Shown: piece after piece, positions 34,400-41,571 of the stretch | Layout: each line of letters starts with the position of its first letter | Position numbering within the stretch: the first letter of the stretch is position 1 | Notes under the pieces: model-generated | What the model was told of the DNA's origin: nothing | Database searches by the model: none | Seen by the model: only the letters and a program-made list of their open reading frames with translations | Virus record (IMG/VR): IMGVR_UViG_3300046660_000367 | Coordinates: 1-64,000 of that record | DNA: 64,000 nucleotides | Source: a virus | Direction: 5' to 3' (one strand) | Translations under genes and position numbers: made by a program

Positions 34400-34800
34400 C
34401 AGCACAAGAAGACTGCACCCCTACGGGGCGCACAAGGTAGCGGGCCTACGGCCCTATAGACTCAACACCGAAACGCTGCCGCCAAGGGCTAGAGCAGGGC
34501 GATTTACCCTCCGGGCTAAATCGTCGGCCATCCCGCCGACTCGGCGCAGGGACGCGCCTCCCTGCCGTGCCGATTGCCCCCTGCTCGGAAACGCAACGGG
34601 GCCTCGAACTCAGCAGAGTCTACAGGTGGAAAGCGCAATTCCTGTGCCAGTGGCCGGGGCGAACCGGGGTTTCTGTTCTCGTAAGAGAACGGCCTCTAAA
34701 AACGCAGGCGTGGCGGTTTTGCGCAGCAAAATCGGGGCGCAACAACGCGAGAGCGTTGGGGGTTATTGTTGCCAGTGAACAAGTCTCCTGGACCGGGTTT
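34400..34800 (+). ncRNA. Candidate large structured non-coding RNA
   Basis: About 400 bases with no convincing gene hold at least eight local hairpins: CCCC(TAC)GGGG at 34418, GGGCC(TAC)GGCCC at 34442, CGATTTA/TAAATCG with an inner CCC/GGG at 34500-34523, GCCG/CGGC at 34535, GCAGGGA/TCCCTGC at 34546-34565, ACTC/GAGT at 34608, GTTCTC(GTAA)GAGAAC at 34675-34690, TTTTGC/GCAAAA at 34717, and CAACGC(GAGA)GCGTTG at 34743-34758. The two GNRA tetraloops occur only in plus-strand RNA, which suggests its polarity. No match to tmRNA, RNase P or a known riboswitch was recognised. Confidence 0.5.
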
Positions 34801-34908
34801 AAAGTAAGTATGAACTCACACAGGTAGCGGCTTGGCTAGGGCATAAGACAATACGTAAGAAGGGACGCGATAAAATAATGAATGTAATCAATTAGTTGCA
34901 CGATTTCA

Positions 34909-35060
34909 AATTGCAGGAACTGAAACTAAACTTTCAGTTCCTGCAATTACTCTTTCAGTTTATGGTCTGTTTTTGATTGAAGTTCTTTCAAACGGTGAAA
35001 GAGCAGGCATCAAAAATTCATCCAAATTGATTGAACTCTTTGATGGATTATCTTTCATCA
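34909..35060. repeat. Origin candidate: long inverted repeat and CTTTCA iterons
   Basis: A 17-bp inverted repeat (34909-34925 with 34932-34948, loop CTAAAC) is followed by CTTTCA-type boxes at 34931, 34952, 34985, inverted at 34996, and again at 35052, in AT-rich DNA. The region is immediately upstream of the rep promoter, as in iteron-controlled plasmid origins. The inverted repeat could alternatively be a terminator. Confidence 0.5.
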
Positions 35061-35097
35061 CGTGAGAAATGTTACATCAAAAAACCTATCGTTATGA

Positions 35098-35126
35098 TTG
35101 ACACTGCTGATGTGATGTTGTTTAAT
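35098..35126 (+). promoter_or_regulatory. Sigma70 promoter of the rep operon
   Basis: TTGACA (35098-35103), exactly 17 bases, then TTTAAT (35121-35126). Transcription should begin near 35133. The ATG at 35125 therefore lies inside the -10 box and cannot be the start codon of the rep mRNA, which moves the likely start to 35155. Confidence 0.75.
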
Positions 35127-35154
35127 GCAAAGGTTTCCAAAATTCAAACGTGCC

Positions 35155-35760
35155 ATGAAACCTATCCTGCCATCCACGCCCCCTGTTCTCAAGACGCGAC
35201 GCGGTGATATCGTGTACGAGTCTAATCCCTTTCTGAAGGGGGCTGTGGCCAACACCAATCGAGGGGTTAAGCGCATCACCAGCCAAGACAGCGAACGTAT
35301 GCTTGTCGTTAGCGAAAAGAGCGGCGAGGTGCTGGGCGGGGCTGGGTTCTGGCAAACCAAGCAAGTCGATAAGACCCAATTCATCAAGCTATACGTCAAC
35401 GGCGTCAAGGGCCTGGCCGACTTGACCAGCGCTGGCACCAAGTTGTTCGGCGTCCTTTACATGGAAATGCAGAAGCAGATGGGTGAGGATCAAATCTTCC
35501 TTAGCCACACGCATCTGGACAAGGCGATCTTTCCCGATTTGAGTCCGGCAACCTTTTCGCGCGGCGTGCGCGAATTGAAGGACAAGAATTTCATTGCGCC
35601 CATGATGACGCAGGGCTGGTTTTTTGTGAACCCCGATTTCATCTGGAACGGCGACCGCCTGGCGTTCGTGCAGGAGTACCGCCTGCGCGACCAGGACCGG
35701 ACGCCTGCCCCCGGCCCTGTTGAGGCTGTCACTCACACCGACACGGACGAAGAAGAATGA
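35155..35760 (+). CDS. RepL-like replication initiator
   Basis: 201 residues from ATG 35155 (start forced by the promoter at 35098-35126). After a basic N-terminus, residues ~75-170 look like a winged-helix domain: GLADLTSAGTKLFGVLYMEM, FLSHTHLDKAIFPDLSPAT, SRGVRELKDKNFIAP, then WFFVNPDFIWNGDR. This order (helix, HTH, wing, VNP...F/W-NGDR) resembles RepL-type plasmid initiators. The acidic tail is flexible. It follows an iteron region and its stop overlaps the next gene. An alternative is a plain winged-helix regulator. Confidence 0.55.
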   Translation: MKPILPSTPPVLKTRRGDIVYESNPFLKGAVANTNRGVKRITSQDSERMLVVSEKSGEVLGGAGFWQTKQVDKTQFIKLYVNGVKGLADLTSAGTKLFGVLYMEMQKQMGEDQIFLSHTHLDKAIFPDLSPATFSRGVRELKDKNFIAPMMTQGWFFVNPDFIWNGDRLAFVQEYRLRDQDRTPAPGPVEAVTHTDTDEEE

Positions 35761-36287
35761 GAGTCAACGCGCATAAGCGAAGTGCGCTCCTGGCGTCGAA
35801 GATGATCATCGGCGCCTCGCCGACGCCCGAGACCGAGCAGCAGCTGCGCAGCGAGCAAGGCTATCCGCCTGATGCGGAAGTGACCATGTCAGTGTTCGAG
35901 GTCGAGATCGACAACACCATCCGCTACTGCTGCTGGTCTGGCGGCGCGCTGATCCCTGACCCCGACGGCTCGGGCCACCCCGTTCCGCACCTGACGCCTG
36001 CCGGCGTCGGCGCGTGCGAAGCGCTGCTGCGTCTGCCGTACCTGTACGGCCCCGACGGTGAATTTCTGCACACCTTGGTCTTTCACGGCATCGCCGTAGG
36101 TAAGACGCCGCTGCGCGACAAGGTCATATCCGCGTTTCGTATGACGGCCGATGTCAACGCGGTGATCTGTTTCGTCGGCGACCTGGCCAAAGAGCTGAAC
36201 GGCAAGATGGGCGTTACCTTCAACGTCTGTGACGCCGTGCCGATCGGCGAGATCGCCGGCATGCGCCGGCCTGGCGAGTCCCGTTAG
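35757..36287 (+). CDS. Hypothetical protein of the rep operon
   Basis: 176 residues from ATG 35757, overlapping the rep stop (ATGA). Contains two regions with beta character (FEVEIDNTIRYCCWSGGALI and FLHTLVFHGIAVGKTPLRDK). No family recognised. Co-transcription with rep suggests a link to replication control or copy number. Confidence 0.6.
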   Translation: MRVNAHKRSALLASKMIIGASPTPETEQQLRSEQGYPPDAEVTMSVFEVEIDNTIRYCCWSGGALIPDPDGSGHPVPHLTPAGVGACEALLRLPYLYGPDGEFLHTLVFHGIAVGKTPLRDKVISAFRMTADVNAVICFVGDLAKELNGKMGVTFNVCDAVPIGEIAGMRRPGESR

Positions 36288-36288
36288 C

Positions 36289-36309
36289 GCAGCTGGCCGA
36301 GTCAGCTGC
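36289..36309. terminator. Hairpin between convergent rep operon and minus-strand operon
   Basis: A perfect 7-bp stem GCAGCTG/CAGCTGC with a 7-base loop lies between the stop at 36287 and the end of the convergent gene. No T run is present. Possible bidirectional terminator. Confidence 0.4.
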
Positions 36310-36646
36310 CAGTTGTAGCCGCGACTTCGGGGAACAGCCAGCCGGGCAAGTGGTTCTGTTCATACACCATCGCCACGTCAACCAGCGCATCGAGCAGCGC
36401 TTCCTCGGCTGGCGTGAGCGCAGCTTCGGGCAGGTCCATCAGCTCACTGATCTCGCCCATGATGACGTCGTACAGCGGTGGCAGCGGCAGCGCATTGGCG
36501 TCATCTGGTCGGCGCAGGCTGCGCGCACGCCGGGCCGCCGGCGCCTTCGCGGCCGTCAGCTCGGCGATTTTGCTCTCGGCCGCCTGCAGCGCGGCCAGCG
36601 CCTCGATGTGGGATAGCTCGCACAGTGGCTTCGGCGTATTAGTCAA
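36302..36646 (-). CDS. Hypothetical protein
   Basis: 114 residues from TTG 36646, which overlaps the H-NS-like stop (TTGA) and has AGGAG upstream. Helical start (IEALAALQAAESKIAELTAA), then an Arg-rich patch and an acidic half. Last gene of its operon. No family recognised. Confidence 0.6.
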   Translation of the reverse strand: MTNTPKPLCELSHIEALAALQAAESKIAELTAAKAPAARRARSLRRPDDANALPLPPLYDVIMGEISELMDLPEAALTPAEEALLDALVDVAMVYEQNHLPGWLFPEVAATTGS

Positions 36647-36951
36647 GGCGCCGTTCTCCTAATTAGGAACTGCGTGCGGTCCTGGTCCTTCAGCCAGATC
36701 GGCGGGGCGCCCTGGCCGGTCCAGGTCTTGCCGGTGAGCGGGTCAGCGTACAGTGCTTCCTTTTTCGGCCGAATACGCACCGGCGGTTTCAGCACCAGGC
36801 CGAGGTCGGTGGCGCCGATGCTGTAGTCGGCCATCATGGTCTTGATCTGCGCGATGGCGTCACCGCGCCCCTCCATAATGAGCAGGGCGGCGCGCGCTTG
36901 CAGGTCGGCGATCTGTTTCTGAATTTGTTGTACTTCGCTCACGGTACTCAT
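36643..36951 (-). CDS. H-NS-family xenogeneic silencer
   Basis: 102 residues. An N-terminal helix for oligomerisation (VQQIQKQIADLQARAALLIM) and a C-terminal YADPLTGKTWTGQGAPPIWL stretch match the H-NS DNA-binding domain, where the loop TWTGQGAPP corresponds to the AT-hook-like motif. It would bind AT-rich DNA, such as the origin and parS regions of this phage or host silenced DNA. The start overlaps the upstream short H-NS-like gene (ATGA). Confidence 0.8.
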   Translation of the reverse strand: MSTVSEVQQIQKQIADLQARAALLIMEGRGDAIAQIKTMMADYSIGATDLGLVLKPPVRIRPKKEALYADPLTGKTWTGQGAPPIWLKDQDRTQFLIRRTAP

Positions 36952-37190
36952 GGTGCGCTTTCATCCCTATTCGCTAAGGCGACAGGCACGCCGCCGCGTG
37001 TTTTCGTCCCCCACGGCGCGCGCGGCTTCGCTTCAAGGTCGGCCATGGTCATGCCGGCGTCCTGCATCAGGGCCAGTATCTGCTGGGTGGCCTGGGTGCG
37101 CGCCATCCGTTGGGCGTCCAGCGCTTCTTCCTCCAGCCGGCTGATCTCGGCGCGCAGTTTGCGGTAGTGGGCAAGGTAATCGATTTCCAT
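36948..37190 (-). CDS. Short H-NS-like protein lacking a typical DNA-binding loop
   Basis: 80 residues. The coiled N-terminal region (YRKLRAEISRLEEEALDAQR, then ILALMQDAGMTMADLEA) resembles the H-NS oligomerisation part. The C-terminus is short (PWGTKTRGGVPVALA) and lacks the complete YxDPxTGxTWxGxGxxPxW motif. Such short forms can act as dominant-negative partners of H-NS. It precedes and overlaps the full-length gene. Confidence 0.6.
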   Translation of the reverse strand: MEIDYLAHYRKLRAEISRLEEEALDAQRMARTQATQQILALMQDAGMTMADLEAKPRAPWGTKTRGGVPVALANRDESAP

Positions 37191-37281
37191 TTTTGTTTCC
37201 TTCGGTTAGTGTGGTTTGTGTAGATGCTGCGTCGCCCCGTAGCAGTTTGACGCGCGCCATGGGGTCAGAATAGTGACTCAT

Positions 37282-37530
37282 TTAGTGTTTGGCGGCGTGC
37301 CGTTGCCGCAGCTTATCGAGCTTGCCCGAGGACACCTCGAATCCGTCGCCGAAGGCGCTCAGGTATTGTTGGAACGTCGCCTCATCGGGTAGGTTATTGT
37401 GCACAATCTGGCTGATGGCCAGCCCGCCAGCGATGTAGCCGAATACATGCATCGAATCTAGCGGGGGCAGCTCCAAGTGTTTCGCCAGTTCGGCAATCGC
37501 GCGCAGGAAGGCCGCTTGTTTCTCGTTCAT
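37282..37530 (-). CDS. Small hypothetical protein
   Basis: 82 residues from ATG 37530, overlapping the upstream stop (ATGA). Helical start FLRAIAELAKHLELPP, a mildly hydrophobic middle (HVFGYIAGGLAISQIVHNNL) and a basic end. Unknown function. Confidence 0.6.
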   Translation of the reverse strand: MNEKQAAFLRAIAELAKHLELPPLDSMHVFGYIAGGLAISQIVHNNLPDEATFQQYLSAFGDGFEVSSGKLDKLRQRHAAKH

Positions 37531-37859
37531 GGCAGCGTCCTTTGTATGGTTTCCCACAGCGCACACGCGGCTTGCGCGGCCTGGCGCCGGGACATGCCGG
37601 GCGGGTCTTCTTCGGTGCCGCCGAAGCAGCTGCAGCGCCGCAGCTGGTGGCCAACTGAACCGATCACGCCGCGCATGCGGCACTCGTAATGGGTCACCTG
37701 GTCGGCACCATCGATGGTGCCGATGTCGCCCTCGGCGATCGCTTCCCCGCACAGCAGGCAGGCCTGCCCAATCGGCGGTGCGACCTGGCGTTCGTAGTCC
37801 TTCATCATGTGGGCCGGGCCGAAGAAGCCGATGGCGAAAGGGAAATCGTCGTCGCTCAT
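37527..37859 (-). CDS. Putative zinc-binding small protein
   Basis: 110 residues from ATG 37859, overlapping the upstream stop. CLLCGEAIAEGD followed by HYECRMRGVIGSVGHQLRRCSC gives a CxxC...HxxC...H...CxC set consistent with a metal site. The C-terminal helix RRQAAQAACALWETIQRTL is amphipathic. Function unknown; widespread type of phage protein. Confidence 0.6.
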   Translation of the reverse strand: MSDDDFPFAIGFFGPAHMMKDYERQVAPPIGQACLLCGEAIAEGDIGTIDGADQVTHYECRMRGVIGSVGHQLRRCSCFGGTEEDPPGMSRRQAAQAACALWETIQRTLP

Positions 37860-38089
37860 GGGAATTTCCTGGTGAAGGTGGCGCTGCGGCGGTAGCACTT
37901 GGCGCTGCTGTCGTACTCCATGTTGGCTGGCGCCGCCTGTTGATAATGGCTGATATCGTAGCTGGCCTGCGGCGTCGAAATGCCGTAGAAGTCCTCGATG
38001 ACGACGCGGTTGAGGGTGCCGTAGTAGTCGAGGACCATGTCGATGAAGCGCAGGCGCGCAAGCTGCGCCGCGTTGTTCGGGCCGGTCAT
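37856..38089 (-). CDS. HTH DNA-binding protein (WYL-regulator N-terminus-like)
   Basis: 77 residues. LRFIDMVLDYYGTLNRVVIE and YGISTPQASYDISHYQ form a winged-HTH-like pattern as in the N-terminal part of WYL-type regulators, but no WYL domain follows. Overlaps the membrane-protein gene upstream (ATGA). Confidence 0.6.
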   Translation of the reverse strand: MTGPNNAAQLARLRFIDMVLDYYGTLNRVVIEDFYGISTPQASYDISHYQQAAPANMEYDSSAKCYRRSATFTRKFP

Positions 38090-38262
38090 GGCGACTCCTT
38101 ACGTCGGGCGGTCAACGCCCACGCCCACGCGCACACGCCAGCGCAGCCAAGCGAGAACGCGCCGAACAGGTACGACCACCAGCCGGCCGGCTTGCACAGG
38201 TCGTGGACGGCGCAGGCCAGGTTGAGGACAACACCGACAATGGATAGGCGCTTCACGTTCAT
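38086..38262 (-). CDS. 58-residue two-helix membrane protein
   Basis: ATG 38262 to TGA 38086, overlapping both neighbours by 4 bases. Two hydrophobic segments: LSIVGVVLNLACAVHDL (residues ~6-22) and YLFGAFSLGCAGVCAWAWAL (~31-50). The C-terminus is basic (TARRKE). It fills an otherwise empty gap in a tightly packed operon. Confidence 0.65.
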   Translation of the reverse strand: MNVKRLSIVGVVLNLACAVHDLCKPAGWWSYLFGAFSLGCAGVCAWAWALTARRKESP

Positions 38263-38525
38263 GGCAGCTTTCCCCGCGCCGGCACGTACCGCCGTATCTG
38301 CGCCAAGCTGATGCCGCAGTGTTCGATCATGGCCAGCTGTACGGTTGCGCCAAGATGGAGGTGGCCGTTGCGGATTTTACTGAGTCCCGGCCGGGAAATG
38401 CGCAGGGTCGCCGCCAGCATCGCATCGTTCTGCGCGCAGGTTTGCACGATGACAAAATCGAGCAGGGCGTTGTTCGCTATGCGCTGGTGATCGGTGACGA
38501 TGGCGGCTTCGTTCATGCTGCTCAT
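38259..38525 (-). CDS. Small Cro/XRE-like HTH protein
   Basis: 88 residues from ATG 38525, overlapping the upstream stop. The HTH region spans about NDAMLAATLRISRPGLSKIR, followed by VQLAMIEHCGISLAQIRRYV. Similar in plan to the product at 45516-45749, suggesting paralogues. Probable regulator. Confidence 0.65.
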   Translation of the reverse strand: MSSMNEAAIVTDHQRIANNALLDFVIVQTCAQNDAMLAATLRISRPGLSKIRNGHLHLGATVQLAMIEHCGISLAQIRRYVPARGKLP

Positions 38526-38914
38526 ACAAGCGTCCCCAGGTCGGCGATGCCGACCATCAGCGACGGCGGGCGCGGCAGCTCGATGCCGACCGGGCGCCAC
38601 ATGTGCAGGCAATAGGTATGATTTGATATCCAATCAGCGCGGGGAGGGTGGTACTGCACTACGCAGTCGTCATCATCCCAAAACAGGTCCTTGATTTCGC
38701 ACAGTTCCGCCCACAGCGGGCAGCGGTCGGTGCGCGACACGGAAACGTGTTCCCAGCGCGATCCGCCCTGGTCGGCGCCGTCGCTGGCGATCACTTTCAG
38801 GCGCGTGCCGTTTTTCAGCGTGACCAGGAAGGCGCCGTTGTTCCCGTCCTTGGCGCTGGTGGCGTAGGCGCTGCCGCGCACGATGCGGAATTTCTCGGGG
38901 ACGCGGAACGTCAT
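38522..38914 (-). CDS. DUF7694-like phage protein
   Basis: 130 residues from ATG 38914 (TTG 38923 is less likely because the ATG overlaps the upstream stop). WEHVSVSRTDRCPLW, then VKDLFW-like IKDLFWDDDDCVVQYHPP and HTYCLHMWRP match a common phage family (W-E-H-V-S-V-S ... F-W-D-D ... H-P ... L-H-x-W). Function unknown. Confidence 0.65.
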   Translation of the reverse strand: MTFRVPEKFRIVRGSAYATSAKDGNNGAFLVTLKNGTRLKVIASDGADQGGSRWEHVSVSRTDRCPLWAELCEIKDLFWDDDDCVVQYHPPRADWISNHTYCLHMWRPVGIELPRPPSLMVGIADLGTLV

Positions 38915-39264
38915 GGGCGCCAACCGGCCATGGTGTCCTTGGCAATGGCGGCGTTGAGGACCATGCCGGTGTCGCTCGACTTGAAACCGGGGAAGCCCTT
39001 CTGGTATTCAGCATCAAGCCGGTCGGCCGCACCCAGCAGGGCCGCGTCGTATTCCTCGTCGGTGAATACCTTCTTCTCGATCAGCAGGAAGGTCACGGCG
39101 CTTAACTCGGCGCGCAACATGATGGTCGCCTCGCGGTGGTCGCGCACGGCCTGGCACTCCGGGTCTTCCTTGGTGCGGGTGCCGAGCTGCCAGCTGGCGA
39201 ACACGCTGCGCCATTTTGTCAGGCGGTTGAGGGAGGTGGTCAGCGCCTTTTGCAGTGGAGTCAT
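38911..39264 (-). CDS. Hypothetical helical protein
   Basis: 117 residues, overlapping both neighbours by 4 bases. Helical start (LQKALTTSLNRLTKWRSVFA) and a central TFLLIEKKVFTDEEYDAALL. Unknown function. Confidence 0.6.
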   Translation of the reverse strand: MTPLQKALTTSLNRLTKWRSVFASWQLGTRTKEDPECQAVRDHREATIMLRAELSAVTFLLIEKKVFTDEEYDAALLGAADRLDAEYQKGFPGFKSSDTGMVLNAAIAKDTMAGWRP

Positions 39265-39476
39265 GCCTGTTCTTTCGGGTTGGGTTGTGGGGTCACGTCA
39301 GCGTCGGCCCGGACGTGCACCACGGTGCCGTCAGGTGCGGTGCAGTAGGAGAACATGCCGTCAATGTTGCCCAGCCAGTAGACCGTGTCGCAGTCAACCG
39401 GCGGGGCACCTGGCGGCACTTGCAGGCCCCCGTCGATGGTGAAGTAGCTGCAATTGGGCAGGTTCCATAATTTCAT
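39261..39476 (-). CDS. Small hypothetical protein
   Basis: 71 residues. Probably beta-rich, with aromatic residues (LWNLPNCSYFTIDGG, VYWLGNIDGMFSYC, GTVVHVRADA). Starts at the last base of the upstream gene's overlap. Unknown function. Confidence 0.55.
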   Translation of the reverse strand: MKLWNLPNCSYFTIDGGLQVPPGAPPVDCDTVYWLGNIDGMFSYCTAPDGTVVHVRADADVTPQPNPKEQA

Positions 39477-40066
39477 CAGCTTTGCTCCTTGAAAGGGCGT
39501 GGGGTGTTGGCACGCTCGGCGCGCAGCGCGTTGCGGTCGGCGTTGGCTGACTCGTAGCGCTGCCAGCCCTGGTCGGCACGCAGCGTCTCAGCGGCCAGCT
39601 GGCGGTGCAGGCGGGCGTTTTCGGCGACAATGGCGTCGTAGTCGGTGGCACCGGCCAGATGCAGCGCGAGGTCGCGCGGGTAGCCACTCCTGAGCAGGTT
39701 CACATGCAGCTTGGCCGGGTCATGCCAGACCGCTTCCAGCTCGGCGATGCGGCTGCGGGCCGCCTCGGCCTTGGCGGGCAGGTCGGACCAGTCGTGCAAA
39801 GTCAGCGGCGGCGGCGGGCCTTTCAGGCCGGCGGCCACGCCGGTCAGCAGGGCGGCAAGTCGGTCGCGCAGGGCGTCGTCGTCCTGGATTTCCTCGGCCA
39901 GCTGCTCGACCGACTCGAAGAACCGTTCGATCGCCGCGCGCGATCCGGCCAGGTGCGCCACCTCGATCATGGCCGTGCCGGGCCTCACCATCACACTTTC
40001 GAGTGATGCCCTTGCTGCGGCGATGCGTGTCTTCCAGAGGCCGGATATGGTGTCGCTGTCAGTCAT
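39476..40066 (-). CDS. Hypothetical coiled-coil protein
   Basis: 196 residues, helical throughout: IERFFESVEQLAEEIQDDDA, AKAEAARSRIAELEAVW and YDAIVAENARLHRQLAAETL. The final part is basic. Overlaps the upstream gene by 8 bases. Unknown function. Confidence 0.6.
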   Translation of the reverse strand: MTDSDTISGLWKTRIAAARASLESVMVRPGTAMIEVAHLAGSRAAIERFFESVEQLAEEIQDDDALRDRLAALLTGVAAGLKGPPPPLTLHDWSDLPAKAEAARSRIAELEAVWHDPAKLHVNLLRSGYPRDLALHLAGATDYDAIVAENARLHRQLAAETLRADQGWQRYESANADRNALRAERANTPRPFKEQS

Positions 40067-40322
40067 CTTCGTTTTCTCCTTGTGAACGTATCCATTCCGC
40101 GCGCCCGCCGGTCGGTTCCATTTCTTCCCAGGTGGCGCGGTAGTAGGCCTGGCCGCCGCGCTCGCCGTTCTCGCCCAGCGCCTGCACGTAGCCCTGCGCG
40201 CCCCATGGCTTCGGCTCGGTGACGACGAACATGCAGGCGCAGAACATGGCGTTGCGCGTCACGTCCGGGTCGGGGTTGAGCTGCATGATGTCGCCAACAG
40301 CCAGGTCGGGGACCGGCGTCAT
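40059..40322 (-). CDS. Small hypothetical protein
   Basis: 87 residues from ATG 40322, with AAGGAG upstream and ATGA overlap. Begins with a beta-barrel-like VPDLAVGDIMQLNPDP and contains FCACMFVVTEPKPWGAQGYV. The C-terminus is acidic. Unknown function. Confidence 0.6.
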   Translation of the reverse strand: MTPVPDLAVGDIMQLNPDPDVTRNAMFCACMFVVTEPKPWGAQGYVQALGENGERGGQAYYRATWEEMEPTGGRAEWIRSQGENEDD

Positions 40323-40816
40323 TGGCACTCCTTGGTGGCCAGCGCGTGCAGCTGCGCGGCCAGGTCGGTGACTTCGGCGAACACGTAGTCGATGATGCAA
40401 TAGCGTTGGGGCTGGTTGAACAGCTCGATACCGTCAAAATTGGAAATGCCAAGCTCCTTTATGTGCGCCGCCATGCCCGGCGAGAAATCCCAGCTGTGGC
40501 CGCAATCAAAACCCAGCCACCACAACGGTGTGCTGTCGTTCAGCGGCGGGTCAAGGCGCAGCGAGGCCAAGGAAAATTCGTTGGCAAAGTTGATGTCGCC
40601 ATGGGCGTGCAGCGCGATGTTTCTATACTCCTTGCCGTGCAGCGGATGCCCCGGCAAGAGGCCCACATAGCCGCACAGGTGGCCGAAGTCCGCGCGCGCG
40701 ATCATGCACTGCAAGCCGGTCTGCGGATCGACCCACAGCAGCATATCCGGCTCGCTCTGCCACGGGCCGTCGCCCCAGGTGCTTTTATCGTCGAGGCGGT
40801 ATTCAATTTTCTGCAT
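40319..40816 (-). CDS. Conserved phage hypothetical protein
   Basis: 165 residues. WVDPQTGLQCMIARADFGHLCGYVG and YRNIALHAHGDINFANEF recur in phage accessory genes. WWLGFDCGHSWDFSPG and the C-terminal YVFAEVTDLAAQL continue the fold. Molecular role unknown. Confidence 0.6.
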   Translation of the reverse strand: MQKIEYRLDDKSTWGDGPWQSEPDMLLWVDPQTGLQCMIARADFGHLCGYVGLLPGHPLHGKEYRNIALHAHGDINFANEFSLASLRLDPPLNDSTPLWWLGFDCGHSWDFSPGMAAHIKELGISNFDGIELFNQPQRYCIIDYVFAEVTDLAAQLHALATKECQ

Positions 40817-40833
40817 GGTCTCGTTCAGTCGGT

Positions 40834-41040
40834 TCAGATCACCATGTAAGTATTCATGCGGCCATCAGGTTTCTTGACCATGAACACGCTGCCTGACTCC
40901 ACTTCCTGGATCATCGTTTCGTACAGGCGCAGTGCGTTGGCGATGACTTCGGCGTGCGTGCCTTCCGTGATCTTGCACAGCGCGTCTAAGCGCTCGCTGG
41001 CTTCGTGCGGCATGGTCACTGTGTATTCTTTATCACGCAT
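40834..41040 (-). CDS. Small ribbon-helix-helix-like protein
   Basis: 68 residues from ATG 41040 with GGAG upstream. A beta strand YTVTMPHEASERLDALC leads to helix THAEVIANALRLYETMIQEV, the layout of Arc/CopG-type DNA-binding proteins. A 6-bp inverted repeat operator candidate lies just upstream (41099-41114). Confidence 0.6.
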   Translation of the reverse strand: MRDKEYTVTMPHEASERLDALCKITEGTHAEVIANALRLYETMIQEVESGSVFMVKKPDGRMNTYMVI

Positions 41041-41098
41041 GTGTACTCCGTTCGTTAAACTGAGGGTTGTTGGCCTATTCACAATGTTATCAATTTGA

Positions 41099-41114
41099 CA
41101 TAATGTTGATTATG
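41099..41114. promoter_or_regulatory. Operator candidate upstream of RHH gene
   Basis: Inverted repeat CATAAT-GTTG-ATTATG in an AT-rich 96-base gap upstream of the RHH gene at 41040. The gap also holds TTGTGCAA. Probable promoter/operator; the protein that binds it is not known. Confidence 0.45.
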
Positions 41115-41136
41115 CGAAACACTTGTTGTGCAAAGA

Positions 41137-41331
41137 CTAATCATCGCCGGGGACCTTGGGTACAACCTGGGCTGCCGTTACGGCGACCAAGCACAGACAC
41201 AGCAACGCCAGTAGCGGTTTCCCTTCGTTGAACATCACCAGCGTGCCGTATGCGGCATACACGCCTGTTGCGTGCTGCACCACCAAGGCGAAGCGGGCAA
41301 ACAGGCGTAGCAGGTTAAGGCTCATGGGCAT
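41137..41331 (-). CDS. Small membrane protein
   Basis: 64 residues. Two hydrophobic stretches: LRLFARFALVVQHATGVYAA and PLLALLCLCLVAVTAAQVV. The start at 41331 overlaps the upstream XRE gene. Unknown function. Confidence 0.55.
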   Translation of the reverse strand: MPMSLNLLRLFARFALVVQHATGVYAAYGTLVMFNEGKPLLALLCLCLVAVTAAQVVPKVPGDD

Positions 41332-41552
41332 GACTCCGTGGGCTTGGCCAGCACGAACTGCACGCGCACCTGGTAGCCGAGCGCGGCGGCGATGGCGTTG
41401 ATGGTCAGCACCGTCAGCGTCTGGTTGCCGCGCTCGATGTTGGTGATGCTGGTGCGCTCGACTCCTGCCAGCTCGGCCAGCTGGGCCTGGGTCATGCCGC
41501 GCAGCTTGCGCAGCGCCTTGATGGTCTGGCCCAGCCCGTTGTTCTTGTCCAT
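41322..41552 (-). CDS. XRE-family HTH regulator
   Basis: 76 residues from ATG 41552 (GTG 41564 is an alternative). Clear HTH: IKALRKLRGMTQAQLAELAG then VERTSITNIERGNQTLTV, followed by a short helix. Typical stand-alone Cro-like regulator. Confidence 0.8.
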   Translation of the reverse strand: MDKNNGLGQTIKALRKLRGMTQAQLAELAGVERTSITNIERGNQTLTVLTINAIAAALGYQVRVQFVLAKPTESCP

Positions 41553-41571
41553 GTGCGCAGTCACCTGGCCA

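Noticed and set aside
34200-34433. Possible 77-residue minus-strand gene with a hydrophobic stretch
   Set aside because: No ribosome site, overlaps the operator region and the start of the structured RNA; product looks like an accident of base composition.
34567-34827. Possible 86-residue plus-strand gene in the gap before the origin
   Set aside because: No ribosome site, poor composition, and it covers hairpins better explained as RNA structure.
35125-35154. Upstream ATG as start of the rep gene
   Set aside because: It overlaps the -10 box of the consensus promoter, so it would not be in the mRNA.
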